Assembly: GCF_014334335.1 (NCBI RefSeq)
Contig: NZ_JACSEU010000001.1
Coordinates: 1,116,001-1,180,000 of the forward strand
DNA: 64,000 nt
Direction of reading: 5' to 3'
From: Treponema sp. Marseille-Q3903
GTDB lineage: Bacteria; Spirochaetota; Spirochaetia; Treponematales; Treponemataceae
Part shown: positions 32,481 through 42,143 of the stretch, one piece after another
Layout: every line of letters begins with the position of its first letter
Position numbering within the stretch: the first letter of the stretch is position 1
Made by a program: the position numbers and the translations under genes
The notes under the pieces: generated by a model
Told to the model about the DNA's origin: nothing
Databases searched by the model: none
Seen by the model: the letters and a program-made list of their open reading frames with translations, nothing else

Positions 32481-35400
32481 ATGATTTCAAAAAGAATTGC
32501 AAAAAACATAATCATATTTTTCATTTTTGCGGCATCTTTTATGTTTACAAATGCAAATCGTTTGTTTGCGCAAGAAAAATCAGATGGGAAAGAAAAAAAA
32601 TCTGCTACTAAAGAGAGCGTTACGACAATCACTATAAACAATGCGCGCCAGACAAGCTATAAAAAAGATGAAAAGTCGGGTAACGATATAATTGTGCTTG
32701 AAGGTTCCGTAGAGCTTTCTGTAACTAAAGACAAGACAACTTCGCAGATAAAAGCTGATAAAATCACTTATGACAGAAAGACAGAGATGCTTTTTGCTGA
32801 AGGAAACGTTGAAATTACAACAAAAGATTCCGGAGCAGGCGGCGAAACAGCGACAGCGTCAGCCATATTGATGAATACTTCTACTTTGGAAGGCGTTTTT
32901 GATGACGGCAGAATTGTAAAAACCCAATCAGATTCTTTTAACTTACCTTCAGGCTCGACTCTTATTGTTTTTTCAAACGTGCTCGGTAAAGGGGAAAATA
33001 ACGTAATCGCGTTTAAAAATTCGAGTCTGACATTTTGCGATGAAGATGACCCTCACTGGCACATAGATGCGACAAGGACATGGCTTTTACCAGGCGGAGA
33101 ATTTGCTTTTTTTAATGCGCTCCTTTATATCGGAAAAGTACCTGTATTGTATTTCCCCGCTTTTTACTACCCAAAAGATGACTTGATTTTCAATCCTGTA
33201 TTCAGCTACGAAAAGCGGAAAGGATATTCGTTTCAGACTACGACGTATCTATTGGGGCGAAAACCTCTAGATAAAAGTTCATCTGATACGTCTAATTCAA
33301 AAAGCTCTTCTTCAAGCTCTTCAAAAGATTCAAAGATCGGTTCATCAGCTGATTCTCTTAAATCTGTTTTCAATTTTATAAAACCGAGTTCTTTGAAAGA
33401 ACAAAAACTTGAAGGAATTGTGCTTCACAATCTCGATGAAGACTTTAAAGGCGACACTTCGTCGTATATAAAAATTGTTGGCGACTGGTATTCAAGGCTC
33501 GGATACATGGTTGGACTTGATGGAAATTTGCAGTTTCCAAAAAGTTTTATTTCCAAAGCAACATTCAACGCTTATTTCGGTTTCAGCAATACAGTTTTTA
33601 AAACAAGAAACGGGGAATTTGTCCCGTATTCTCCGTCTTACAAAACTTATAAAGATTCTTCAACTTTTTTGGGAGTGACTCTTCCTTTTCGTTACGGGGC
33701 AAATCTAGCTCTACAGATGTCAAAACCGTTCAGTGTTTCTCTTTCTGTCCCGATTTATTCCGACCCTTTTTTTGCTTATGATTTTAAAACTGACCGCAGC
33801 GAATCGATGGACTGGATTTCATTTTTTCTTGACAATTCTAAAGACAGCAAAGATAAAAGTTCTCAGACACCGACTGAAATCAGCTCTCTAACATGGCAAT
33901 TTCAATCATCGATTTCTCCTTCAATTCCGTCGAATATAACTCCATATATTTCATCTTTGTCGTGGTCGTTGAACTCCTCTGTCAATATTTCTTCAAAAAA
34001 CACTGATTTTAATTCATTTTCTCCTTCAAAAAAAGCAGGTAAAGAATCGGAATGGATGACTTACACTCCTGAAAGACGTTTTTATTTTCCTTCTGCAGTA
34101 AATCCTGCAAACGTGAATTTTTCGATAAAAGGAACTATCTTTTCTTATCCCGCTGTAAAAAAGACCTCAGCAAACACGCCGTCTTATGCGATAACTATGA
34201 ACAAACCTGATGAATTGAAAACGGAAAAGCAGCTCAAAGAAGAAAAAGAAGCCGCAAAAGAGAATCAAGAAGTTGCAGAACAGTCGAAAAATAAAGAGAG
34301 CGAAAATAAAGAGAAGTCGGAGAATTCAAAGATATTCGAATATGAGATTCCGGAGCTTGAAAATTCAATAAGCCGCTTTCCTGTTGCCGACGGGATTTCT
34401 TATAAGTTGAGCTATTCTCTAGCGACGACATTGAATACGCAGCTGTCATATTCATCTGTCAACTTAAAGACATCTGAAGATTTTAAATGGAAAAATTACC
34501 GCTCGTTTATGTATGTATTGAAACTGCCGGCATCTGTCGCAAGCAATTTTAATTATGGCGGCGGTTTTTTTACAATCGATAACTCCATCTCTTATTCACC
34601 GATATGGCAGGAACATTCTTTTATAAATGTTACATCGACTGAAGCTGAAGGCGGATATACTCAAAAATCAGCAGATGCACTTAGACTAGCTGACTACAAA
34701 GCTGAAAGCCGGGATATTGTAAACTCAAATACATTCACACTAAAACCTTTTATACATCTTGATATGCTAAGCGATTCAAATGTCTCATGGAATACAAATA
34801 TAAAACTTTTCAGACGCATTTTGCATGAAGAAAAAAACAAAAGCGTCGATTTAGATAATCCTGTTTGGGAAAATAAAATTTTAGACTGGAGCGACGATAA
34901 AAGCGTAACTGCAAATACTCTTTCGACAGTGATAAGTACAAAAGAATTTGATAAAAAATTCTCTCAGGCATTGACGCTTAGCATTGTAATGCCGCCTCTT
35001 TTAAGACAGTACAATGCATCTCTAGCTTTGACTTTTCCTTATGTCACAGCTTCAATCGGTACAGGTTATAGTGAAAAAACTAAAGATGATGTCCCATTCG
35101 AGCAAAAATGGAAAAAAAATCCACTTTCACAGAATATGAGCATTTCTTTGTTCAATTCAAAGTTGAGCATCTCAGAATCGTATGTATATAATCTTCAAGA
35201 TAATCAGCATGACAGTTTTAGGCTTTCCGTATCGGGATTTGGAGCAACTGTCGCTTATGTTCACTCTTATGCGACGCAATATAATTTAATCAGAGTGCCA
35301 AAACCGGGTGAAACTAGAGGTTGGAATGCAAAAAAAGATAAAGAATTTAAGCCGTATTCTTTGTCGTTTAGCTATACAATGCCTTCTAAAACTTTTTACA

Positions 35401-35903
35401 GCTGGTTTAACAGGATCTCATTTGCACCGGGATTGAAAACAAGCCTTGTAGCAGATTTGGTAAGACCTACAAACAGCTATCTGACTTTTTCTCCAAGCCT
35501 GACATTTAAAATCAATAAATTTTTAAATCTGACATTTTCAGCAACTTCGCAAAACTCAATCCTCTACTGGTATTTTCACAATGAGAGAAACGACCCTTAT
35601 AGCGATTGGGGAGGGTTTCCGGGAAATATCTTAAAAGATTTAATCGATTCGTTTAATTTTGGAAATAAGTCGGCACGTGAACAATCTGGATTTAAACTCA
35701 AATCTCTCAACATGACGCTTTCTCACGATCTTCACGACTGGAGCTTTAACATGACATTTAAGATTGAACCGAGACTTGTCACTGAAAACGGAAACAGACG
35801 CTATGATTTTAATCCTTATATTTCTGTAGGAATTGTGTGGAATCCAATGGAAAGCATAAAGACAACAATCATAGATGAATACGGCGAATGGAGACTTGAA
35901 TAG
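32481..35903 (+). CDS. lptD: LptD/OstA-like outer-membrane protein
   Basis: LptD is the outer-membrane barrel that inserts lipopolysaccharide. The 1140-residue protein starts with a signal peptide ending near FAQ (about residue 30). An OstA/LptA-like beta-jellyroll at about 50-170 contains EGNVEITTKDSG and related repeats. The long C-terminal part is rich in alternating Ser/aromatic beta strands, as expected for a barrel. Two low-complexity inserts stand out: a Ser/Lys stretch at about 268-296 and a Lys/Glu stretch at about 575-615. From memory T. pallidum also has an LptD-like gene beside uvrA. The exported lipid is unknown. Confidence 0.83.
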   Translation: MISKRIAKNIIIFFIFAASFMFTNANRLFAQEKSDGKEKKSATKESVTTITINNARQTSYKKDEKSGNDIIVLEGSVELSVTKDKTTSQIKADKITYDRKTEMLFAEGNVEITTKDSGAGGETATASAILMNTSTLEGVFDDGRIVKTQSDSFNLPSGSTLIVFSNVLGKGENNVIAFKNSSLTFCDEDDPHWHIDATRTWLLPGGEFAFFNALLYIGKVPVLYFPAFYYPKDDLIFNPVFSYEKRKGYSFQTTTYLLGRKPLDKSSSDTSNSKSSSSSSSKDSKIGSSADSLKSVFNFIKPSSLKEQKLEGIVLHNLDEDFKGDTSSYIKIVGDWYSRLGYMVGLDGNLQFPKSFISKATFNAYFGFSNTVFKTRNGEFVPYSPSYKTYKDSSTFLGVTLPFRYGANLALQMSKPFSVSLSVPIYSDPFFAYDFKTDRSESMDWISFFLDNSKDSKDKSSQTPTEISSLTWQFQSSISPSIPSNITPYISSLSWSLNSSVNISSKNTDFNSFSPSKKAGKESEWMTYTPERRFYFPSAVNPANVNFSIKGTIFSYPAVKKTSANTPSYAITMNKPDELKTEKQLKEEKEAAKENQEVAEQSKNKESENKEKSENSKIFEYEIPELENSISRFPVADGISYKLSYSLATTLNTQLSYSSVNLKTSEDFKWKNYRSFMYVLKLPASVASNFNYGGGFFTIDNSISYSPIWQEHSFINVTSTEAEGGYTQKSADALRLADYKAESRDIVNSNTFTLKPFIHLDMLSDSNVSWNTNIKLFRRILHEEKNKSVDLDNPVWENKILDWSDDKSVTANTLSTVISTKEFDKKFSQALTLSIVMPPLLRQYNASLALTFPYVTASIGTGYSEKTKDDVPFEQKWKKNPLSQNMSISLFNSKLSISESYVYNLQDNQHDSFRLSVSGFGATVAYVHSYATQYNLIRVPKPGETRGWNAKKDKEFKPYSLSFSYTMPSKTFYSWFNRISFAPGLKTSLVADLVRPTNSYLTFSPSLTFKINKFLNLTFSATSQNSILYWYFHNERNDPYSDWGGFPGNILKDLIDSFNFGNKSAREQSGFKLKSLNMTLSHDLHDWSFNMTFKIEPRLVTENGNRRYDFNPYISVGIVWNPMESIKTTIIDEYGEWRLE

Positions 35904-35936
35904 GGTTTTTAAGAGTTACTGTATGGCGTTGTCTTG

Positions 35937-36020
35937 CGTGAAAATAACTGTGGCTCATCGTGAAAATGGCTGTCTTTGGCGCGAGAATGACAGTGCTTAT
36001 TGTTGACAGCGCTTATTGTT
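35937..36020. repeat. Degenerate tandem repeats upstream of phoH
   Basis: Units starting CGTGAAAAT or CGCGAGAAT occur at 35937, 35959 and 35980, a period of 21-22 nt. They run into two near-identical 16-bp units, GACAGTGCTTATTGTT (35989-36004) and GACAGCGCTTATTGTT (36005-36020), which end 4 nt before the phoH -35. Confidence 0.65.
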
Positions 36021-36024
36021 TTAT

Positions 36025-36053
36025 TTGAAAAAAAGCAAAATATCGAATATAAT
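36025..36053 (+). promoter_or_regulatory. Promoter of the phoH operon
   Basis: TTGAAA (36025-36030) and a consensus TATAAT (36048-36053) are 17 nt apart. Transcription would start near 36060, leaving a leader of about 23 nt that contains GAGG before the TTG start. Confidence 0.7.
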
Positions 36054-36082
36054 TAAAAGATGATTATACAACCGAGGATTAT

Positions 36083-37018
36083 TTGAACGAATATACTGTT
36101 GTAGTTCCTGATAACGATGTGCTTTCATGTGTTTGCGGAACTAATGATAAAAATTTGCAACTCATTGAAGAACATCTTGGAGTTCCTGTTTTTACGCGTG
36201 GAAATGAACTGTCTGTTGAAAACTGTGACCCAGAAATCTGCCGCAAATTTCAGTTTATTTTAGACCGCATTGTTGATGAAGTTCATTCCGGTGGAAAAGA
36301 CAGCGACGACATTATTCTGACAGTTTTAAATACTCAGAAAAAAGTTACTGTCGAAGAGATGGTGATAATTGTTCCCGGTGCTGTTCGGCGTGTTTATCCG
36401 CGCACTCAAGGGCAAGCCGAATACGTAAATCTCCTCCACTCAAAAGATATTGTTTTTTGTACAGGCTCTGCCGGAAGCGGTAAAACATTTCTTGCTGTTG
36501 CAGAGGCTCTTCGTCTGATTTTGACACATAAAAAAAATAAATTGATAATCACGCGCCCTGTTGTTGAAGCAGGCGAGAACCTTGGCTTTTTGCCTGGCGA
36601 CCTCAATGATAAAATAGATCCATACTTGCGCCCGCTACGAGATGCGATGGAGACAATCCTTCCTGCCGAATCTGTCAAAAGACTTTTTGAAGCAAGCGTC
36701 ATTGAAGTTGCCCCTCTTGCTTATATGCGCGGTCGCACTTTGAACAACGCCGTCATAATTCTTGACGAAGCGCAGAACGCGACAAACGAACAGATGAAGA
36801 TGTTTTTGACGCGAATGGGCGAAAATTCAAAAGTATTTGTAACAGGAGATCCTTCGCAGATAGATTTGCCGAAGAGGTTTTTGTCAGGGTTGATGCACTC
36901 AATTGAGATTTTATGTAACATAGAAGATATTGGATTTATGGAGCTTACGGCAGAAGATGTTGTAAGAAATCAACTTGTAAAAAAAATTGTAAAGGCGTAC
37001 GAACATGAAAGACAATAA
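36083..37018 (+). CDS. phoH: PhoH-like ATPase
   Basis: PhoH-like proteins are cytoplasmic P-loop ATPases linked to RNA metabolism; they commonly sit beside ybeY. The 311-residue protein has an N-terminal KH-like part, then the conserved RTQGQAEYV, Walker A GSAGSGKTFLA (about 134-144) and Walker B VIILDEAQNAT (about 225-235). The start is TTG 36083, with GAGG 7 nt upstream; a nearby ATG at 36060 is in another frame and stops after 8 codons. The HD-domain gene begins inside its last codons (14-nt overlap). Confidence 0.94.
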   Translation: MNEYTVVVPDNDVLSCVCGTNDKNLQLIEEHLGVPVFTRGNELSVENCDPEICRKFQFILDRIVDEVHSGGKDSDDIILTVLNTQKKVTVEEMVIIVPGAVRRVYPRTQGQAEYVNLLHSKDIVFCTGSAGSGKTFLAVAEALRLILTHKKNKLIITRPVVEAGENLGFLPGDLNDKIDPYLRPLRDAMETILPAESVKRLFEASVIEVAPLAYMRGRTLNNAVIILDEAQNATNEQMKMFLTRMGENSKVFVTGDPSQIDLPKRFLSGLMHSIEILCNIEDIGFMELTAEDVVRNQLVKKIVKAYEHERQ

Positions 37019-38735
37019 TTTTTTTGCACTCTACCTGGAAAAAGTTGCAAAGTATATCAAAAAAAATTATCCTTTTTTGATTTTATTTTTTGCGGGGCTT
37101 CTCTTGATATCTGCATTAAATTTTATGAAGATAAGCACTGCCCAGACAATCGCTAATTTTCAGTTGAGCGACTTTGAAATTGGACAAGTTTCCGACAGGA
37201 CAATAATTGCTGACCGTTCTCTTTCACCTGATGCATCTGACCCTGTTGCTGTAATAAAAGGTGAAAAGATAATAAAAAAAGGCTTTCCTATCACAGAAGA
37301 AGGTTTTGCAAAATTAAAAAAACTGGCAACATCTCCCGTTTACATAGACTATCGGGCATTCGCGAACAGCGAGCTGTTTGTAGTTTTGCTTTCGATTATG
37401 TGGTATTTGATGTTTGCACTTATAAGTTTCGGTAAAAAGATTCAGTTTAAAGAACCGCTTCTTCAAGTAATCTTCTTTTTGATTGTTTATTTTGTCGCTG
37501 CTTTTGGCGGAAAATTTATTTCATTTTCAAATCCGTATTCTGTCTGCATCATAATTCCTTCTGCTTTGTGCATAATGATTGTCACAATCTTGTATGGAAA
37601 CCTTTCTGCCGTCCTTCTTTCTATCATTATGTCATTTGGCGTTTTAGGTGCAGCAGGCTGGCAGATTCCAACATGTCTTTTTACGCTTGCGTCATCGTTG
37701 AGCGCAACTGCAATCGTGCAAAAAATCGATCGCCGACTCGACCTTGCGTTTGCAGGAATTATGATTGCAGTGATAAATATAGTTTTTGTTATTTTGTTTT
37801 TCATCATCTTTAATGAAACTTTTACAGATTTACCAATGCTTTTGCTCGGCATTTTCTTAAACGGATTTTTATCGGGCATTTTGACTCTAGGATTTTTAAC
37901 TCCGCTTGAATCAATGCTGAACACTGCTTCTGTTTTTAGGCTCATGGATTTGAGCGACAATAATTCACCAATTTTCAAACAGATGCAGATTCAGGCAAAT
38001 GGAACGTATAATCACTCGATGATGGTTTCACAACTCGCTGAAAGTGCATGCCGTGAAATCGGTGCAAATTCACTTCTTGCCAGAGTAGGAGGCTATTACC
38101 ACGATATCGGCAAGATTGAACACAGCGAATATTTTGTAGAAAATCAGTTGAACAACATGGGCAACAAACACGATGAACTGAATCCGACTCTTTCTGCATC
38201 TGTTATCAAAAGCCATGTGAAAAAAGGTGTAGAAAAAGCATATCAGCTTCATCTTCCGCAGGCTGTCATAGATATCATCGCAGAGCATCACGGAAACAGC
38301 GTCATTTCGTATTTTTACAATGAAGCAAAGGAAAAAGATCCTTCTCTTCAGCCTGAAGATTTTCAGTATCCGGGAATTCCGCCTAAAACAAAAGAATCTG
38401 CAGTTGTCATGCTCGCCGACACTGTTGAAGCCGCGTGCCACACGCTTGAAAATCCGACTTCATCTCGATTGGACAAATTCATCTCTATGCTTATAAATCA
38501 AAAAGTTGAACACGGGCAGCTTGATAATTGTGATTTGACTTTCAGCGATATCTCAAAGATAAAAGAGGCGTTTGTCACTTTGTTGACAGGGTACTATCAC
38601 AATAGAATTAAGTATCAGAATCAGCAGGATCCGGGCAACGAAAAAAATGAAAATTCAGAAAAACATGACGCCATAAGCGCTGCAACTCCATCTCCTTCAT
38701 CAGAAAAAGCAACTAAGGGAAAGAAAAATGAGTAA
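37005..38735 (+). CDS. PgpH-type membrane HD-domain phosphohydrolase
   Basis: 7TM-HD proteins such as PgpH hydrolyse the signal cyclic di-AMP. This 576-residue protein has a first membrane helix at about 21-40, a short extracytoplasmic segment (about 41-120), a block of helices at about 124-310, then a cytoplasmic HD domain. The HD pair is H366-D367 in GGYYHDIGK, with NHSMM before it and EHHGN after it. The extracytoplasmic 7TMR-HDED part is much smaller than in Firmicutes PgpH (over 700 residues). It is flanked by phoH and ybeY with overlaps, a common arrangement. The substrate is inferred from the family. Confidence 0.87.
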   Translation: MKDNNFFALYLEKVAKYIKKNYPFLILFFAGLLLISALNFMKISTAQTIANFQLSDFEIGQVSDRTIIADRSLSPDASDPVAVIKGEKIIKKGFPITEEGFAKLKKLATSPVYIDYRAFANSELFVVLLSIMWYLMFALISFGKKIQFKEPLLQVIFFLIVYFVAAFGGKFISFSNPYSVCIIIPSALCIMIVTILYGNLSAVLLSIIMSFGVLGAAGWQIPTCLFTLASSLSATAIVQKIDRRLDLAFAGIMIAVINIVFVILFFIIFNETFTDLPMLLLGIFLNGFLSGILTLGFLTPLESMLNTASVFRLMDLSDNNSPIFKQMQIQANGTYNHSMMVSQLAESACREIGANSLLARVGGYYHDIGKIEHSEYFVENQLNNMGNKHDELNPTLSASVIKSHVKKGVEKAYQLHLPQAVIDIIAEHHGNSVISYFYNEAKEKDPSLQPEDFQYPGIPPKTKESAVVMLADTVEAACHTLENPTSSRLDKFISMLINQKVEHGQLDNCDLTFSDISKIKEAFVTLLTGYYHNRIKYQNQQDPGNEKNENSEKHDAISAATPSPSSEKATKGKKNE

Positions 38736-39207
38736 CCGTGTATATATCTCACTTCAAGAAGATTTTGAAGAGCCTGCATGGTATGGTAATGTCGAACCTT
38801 TTGTAAGAAAAGTTTTGGAAGAACTCAATTTTGACGGTGAAGAGATTTCAATTCTGTTTTGCAACGACAAGTATATGAAAGATTTGAACAGAAACTATCG
38901 CGGAATTGACAGCGCAACAGATGTTCTTTCTTTTGAAAATGATGAAGAATACGAAGATGACGAGGGCAGATGGAAATGTGCAGGTGATATCGTCATTAGT
39001 CTTGACACTTTACCTGTAAATGCCGAATATTTTAAAGAAAATACAGACAGCGAGTTGAAAAGGCTGATAGTGCACGGAATTCTTCACCTAAACGGAATGG
39101 ATCATGGAGATGAGCACATTGAAGATGGAGTTGCCCCTGTCTGCGAAATGCTTGTATTGCAAGAAAATTTATTGAAAACATTTAAGGAAGAGACAATTAT
39201 AAAATGA
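38728..39207 (+). CDS. ybeY: Endoribonuclease YbeY
   Basis: YbeY is a metal-dependent RNase involved in 16S rRNA 3'-end maturation and ribosome quality control. The 159-residue length is normal. The zinc site is HGILHLNGMDHGDEH (about 115-129), with the H-x3-H-x5-H spacing. NYRGIDSATDVLSFEN is the other conserved segment. It overlaps the HD gene by 8 nt and the next gene by 4 nt. GGGAAAG precedes the ATG. Confidence 0.95.
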   Translation: MSNRVYISLQEDFEEPAWYGNVEPFVRKVLEELNFDGEEISILFCNDKYMKDLNRNYRGIDSATDVLSFENDEEYEDDEGRWKCAGDIVISLDTLPVNAEYFKENTDSELKRLIVHGILHLNGMDHGDEHIEDGVAPVCEMLVLQENLLKTFKEETIIK

Positions 39208-39998
39208 TTTTTTTTAAGCACAAAAAAAAGAACAATTTTGAAGAGCTTGACAGCATACAACAGGAAATCCTCAATGAAGAAAAACAGGATATGATTCAGG
39301 GCGTTGAAGACCTTTCTAAGACTTCTGTAAAAGAAGTTATGATTCCTAGAATCGATGTCGACTTTATTTCATCTGATACACCAAGAGATGAACTTTTTCA
39401 AAAGATTGTCACGAGCGGTCACTCGCGGTTTCCGCTTTATACAGATTCAATAGACAACGTAATCGGCGTTCTCTATGTAAAAGATATAATCAAATGCATC
39501 GCTGAAAATCAAGAGATTGACCTTAAGAAAATTGCACGCAAGGCGTATTTTGTCCCGGAGAGCAAACGAATCGACTCTTTGCTGCGCGAATTTAAAAGGC
39601 ACCATCTCCATATTGCAATCGCAATCGATGAGTACGGCGGAGTTTCCGGCATTGCGACGATGGAAGATATCATCGAAGAGATTGTCGGCGATATTCAGGA
39701 TGAATTTGATAAAGAACAGGAAGATATACTTACAGTTGGCAATAATGTCTGGCTGTGCGATGCACGTATTGATCTTGACGATTTGAATGAAGCGATTGAA
39801 GCGCAATTTCCTAACGAGGATTTTGACAGCCTCGGTGGATTTGTATTCGACTTGTTCGGTAAAGTGCCTGTAAAATACGAAAAAGTTTCATGGAATGATT
39901 ACGATTTTATTATTCAAGATATGGAAGGTCACAGGATAAACATCGTGAAAGTTATAAAAAATGTCGACGGTGGAAAAGACGATGAAAAGAAGGATTAA
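39204..39998 (+). CDS. CBS-domain CorC/TlyC family protein
   Basis: This 264-residue soluble protein has two CBS domains (about 48-175, with VMIPRIDV at the start) and a C-terminal CorC_HlyC transporter-associated domain (about 190-255, containing SLGGFVFDLFG). It lacks the N-terminal DUF21 membrane domain found in CNNM-like proteins, as is true of E. coli CorC. Relatives are named hemolysin TlyC or magnesium/cobalt efflux protein, but the hemolysin label is not supported by anything here. It overlaps ybeY by 4 nt. Confidence 0.9.
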   Translation: MIFFKHKKKNNFEELDSIQQEILNEEKQDMIQGVEDLSKTSVKEVMIPRIDVDFISSDTPRDELFQKIVTSGHSRFPLYTDSIDNVIGVLYVKDIIKCIAENQEIDLKKIARKAYFVPESKRIDSLLREFKRHHLHIAIAIDEYGGVSGIATMEDIIEEIVGDIQDEFDKEQEDILTVGNNVWLCDARIDLDDLNEAIEAQFPNEDFDSLGGFVFDLFGKVPVKYEKVSWNDYDFIIQDMEGHRINIVKVIKNVDGGKDDEKKD

Positions 39999-42090
39999 AA
40001 AACTTGAAAAATCTGTTCTGATAGTTGCATTTTTATGTGCTGCCTCATCATTTTACGTGTTTGCTGCAGATGAAAATAATGTTTTAAAAATATACAATCA
40101 GGGCGTAGAGCTTCAAAATGAAGAAAATTGGTACGGCTCAGCTCAATATTATCTTGAAGTTGTAAACATCAATCCGGCTTTCAGCGATGCGTGGTTTCGT
40201 CTTGCAGAATGTTCATACAGGCTTGGAGAATACAATCTGGCGCTTGATTATCTTAAAAACGCCGAAAAATACGAAAAAAATAATTCAAATGTTCAAAACC
40301 TAAAAGGAATGATACTGCTTGCTCTTGGAAAAACAGAAGAAGCGAAGACAATTTTCAACGGGATATTAAAAAGGTTTCCTAACGATATCGATTCACACTT
40401 CGGACTTGCTGAAATTGAATTGTATGACGGTAAATTTTCAGGAGCAGAGCATCAATATTCCGAAGCGTTGAAAAGGCAAAATACAAACAGAAGAGCACTT
40501 CTTGCGCTTGCAGTTTTATGTGCGGAAACTAACCGGTTTACGCAGTCAGAAATGTATATAAAGCAAGCGATGCAGTATTATTCCGGTGAGCATGAAGTTC
40601 ATTACCTTGCAGCTATAATCCGCATGATGCAAGGCGATTACAAAAATGCAGAAAAACACGCTCGCATCGCTGTTGAAATAAAAGGTAGCTATGAAAAAGC
40701 ATACAGGCTTCTTGCAAATATAATGTATATGCAAAACCGCTACGTAGAAGTTGTAGATCTTTGCGATTATCTGATTGCGACAAATCGTAAAAATTCTGAC
40801 GCATGGTATCTAAAAGGAATTGCGGAAAATAAACTTGGAAAAACTAGTGATGCAATAAAAACTTGGTCAACAGGTCTTGAAATAAATCCGAATGATGAAA
40901 TAATGAGGATGCTTCTTGAACTCACTGTAAAAGACAACCTAGAGCTCGACGATTCACGGCGCGCAGAGTGGGCAAAATATCATATAAACAATGCGGTACA
41001 GTACGAAAGCCGTTACGATAAAGCCGGAAGCACTTATGAATATCAGCGTGCACTTATGCTGAATCCGACAGATTCAACAGCGCGACTCGCTTACGCAAAT
41101 GTGCTTGAGCTGAACGGCATGCACGAGTTTTACCTTGCGCAGCTCAAATTCATAAAAGATACATCGGATTCAAAACTTCCGCGCTCTTTGGAAGATACGA
41201 TCGAAGCATACAATTCTCTTTTGACAAATACGCTTGCAAAAAAATGGAATATAGATACGTTTTATCTCGACAAAATCAGATGGAACATCGCAGTTTTTTA
41301 CGAAGAAAATCACTCTACATTTAATCATGCAGATTCAGACAGAATTACGGCGCTCGCATGCGGTGATATTTTTTCAGGAATCGCTATCACTTCTGTAAAA
41401 ACTCAGGTGACTCCTGTCAACAATTATGCAGAAGCTTTTAAAAATGCTCGGCAGAACAACTTTGATTATTTTATTTTGGTTTCTCTCGACGAAAGCGACG
41501 ATGAACTCACTCTTTCGGCAGATATGTATTCAGCAAAAACGGGGACTAAAACTTTCAGCAAAAAATATTATGCGACAGGCAACAACAGATTTTCGACAGT
41601 TTTAAGAAGGTTTAGAAGCTCTGTTTTGGATAAGCTCACTGTACGCGGAAAAATCCTTAAACGGAATGGGAAAGTTGCTGTAATAGACCTTGGTCGTTCA
41701 GAAAATATCGTAAAAGATGCAGAGTTTAAAATCATAAAAAAAGGCGGACTGAAAATATCAGATTCAGGTTCAGGACTTTTTTATAAAGACAGCGATGTAG
41801 TAGGAACGCTTTCTGTCACACAGGCAGGTGAAGAAATTTCAGAGGCAAACATAACTAGTCACGGATTTTACGACAAGATAAACGAAGAAGATGAAGTTGT
41901 CCTTGTAAAAATGCCTGAAAATAAAAGTGGAGCAGAAGACGGAATCGATACTGTTCCTAACGCCGCTGAAAACGGAAATCAAGTTGTAAACAACGAAGTA
42001 AAAGATTTTGATGGGAAAGCTTTAGTCAACGAGATCAAGCATGTAGTCGAAAAGCCTGCAATTGTAGAATTGCTCCGTTCAATTTACTAA
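39982..42090 (+). CDS. Secreted TPR-repeat protein
   Basis: The product is 702 residues from ATG 39982, chosen because GGTGG lies about 8 nt upstream and a signal peptide follows directly (MKRRIKKLEKSVLIVAFLCA, cut near FA-ADE). An ATG at 39961 would add 7 residues. At least seven TPR-like helical repeats cover about 20-320, for example WFRLAECSYRLGEYNLALDYL. The C-terminal half (about 410-640) has a domain resembling periplasmic lipoprotein-type proteins, with predicted beta structure. A role in envelope assembly is plausible but not shown. It ends the phoH operon. Confidence 0.8.
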   Translation: MKRRIKKLEKSVLIVAFLCAASSFYVFAADENNVLKIYNQGVELQNEENWYGSAQYYLEVVNINPAFSDAWFRLAECSYRLGEYNLALDYLKNAEKYEKNNSNVQNLKGMILLALGKTEEAKTIFNGILKRFPNDIDSHFGLAEIELYDGKFSGAEHQYSEALKRQNTNRRALLALAVLCAETNRFTQSEMYIKQAMQYYSGEHEVHYLAAIIRMMQGDYKNAEKHARIAVEIKGSYEKAYRLLANIMYMQNRYVEVVDLCDYLIATNRKNSDAWYLKGIAENKLGKTSDAIKTWSTGLEINPNDEIMRMLLELTVKDNLELDDSRRAEWAKYHINNAVQYESRYDKAGSTYEYQRALMLNPTDSTARLAYANVLELNGMHEFYLAQLKFIKDTSDSKLPRSLEDTIEAYNSLLTNTLAKKWNIDTFYLDKIRWNIAVFYEENHSTFNHADSDRITALACGDIFSGIAITSVKTQVTPVNNYAEAFKNARQNNFDYFILVSLDESDDELTLSADMYSAKTGTKTFSKKYYATGNNRFSTVLRRFRSSVLDKLTVRGKILKRNGKVAVIDLGRSENIVKDAEFKIIKKGGLKISDSGSGLFYKDSDVVGTLSVTQAGEEISEANITSHGFYDKINEEDEVVLVKMPENKSGAEDGIDTVPNAAENGNQVVNNEVKDFDGKALVNEIKHVVEKPAIVELLRSIY

Positions 42091-42143
42091 AGGTTCGTTT
42101 AATTTGCTTTGTTAAAAAAAACAAAAACTAAATCCTAATCACG

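Noticed and set aside
39204-39998. A hemolysin (TlyC) virulence factor
   Set aside because: The protein is a CBS-CorC family member with no signal peptide or pore-forming feature. The name is historical.
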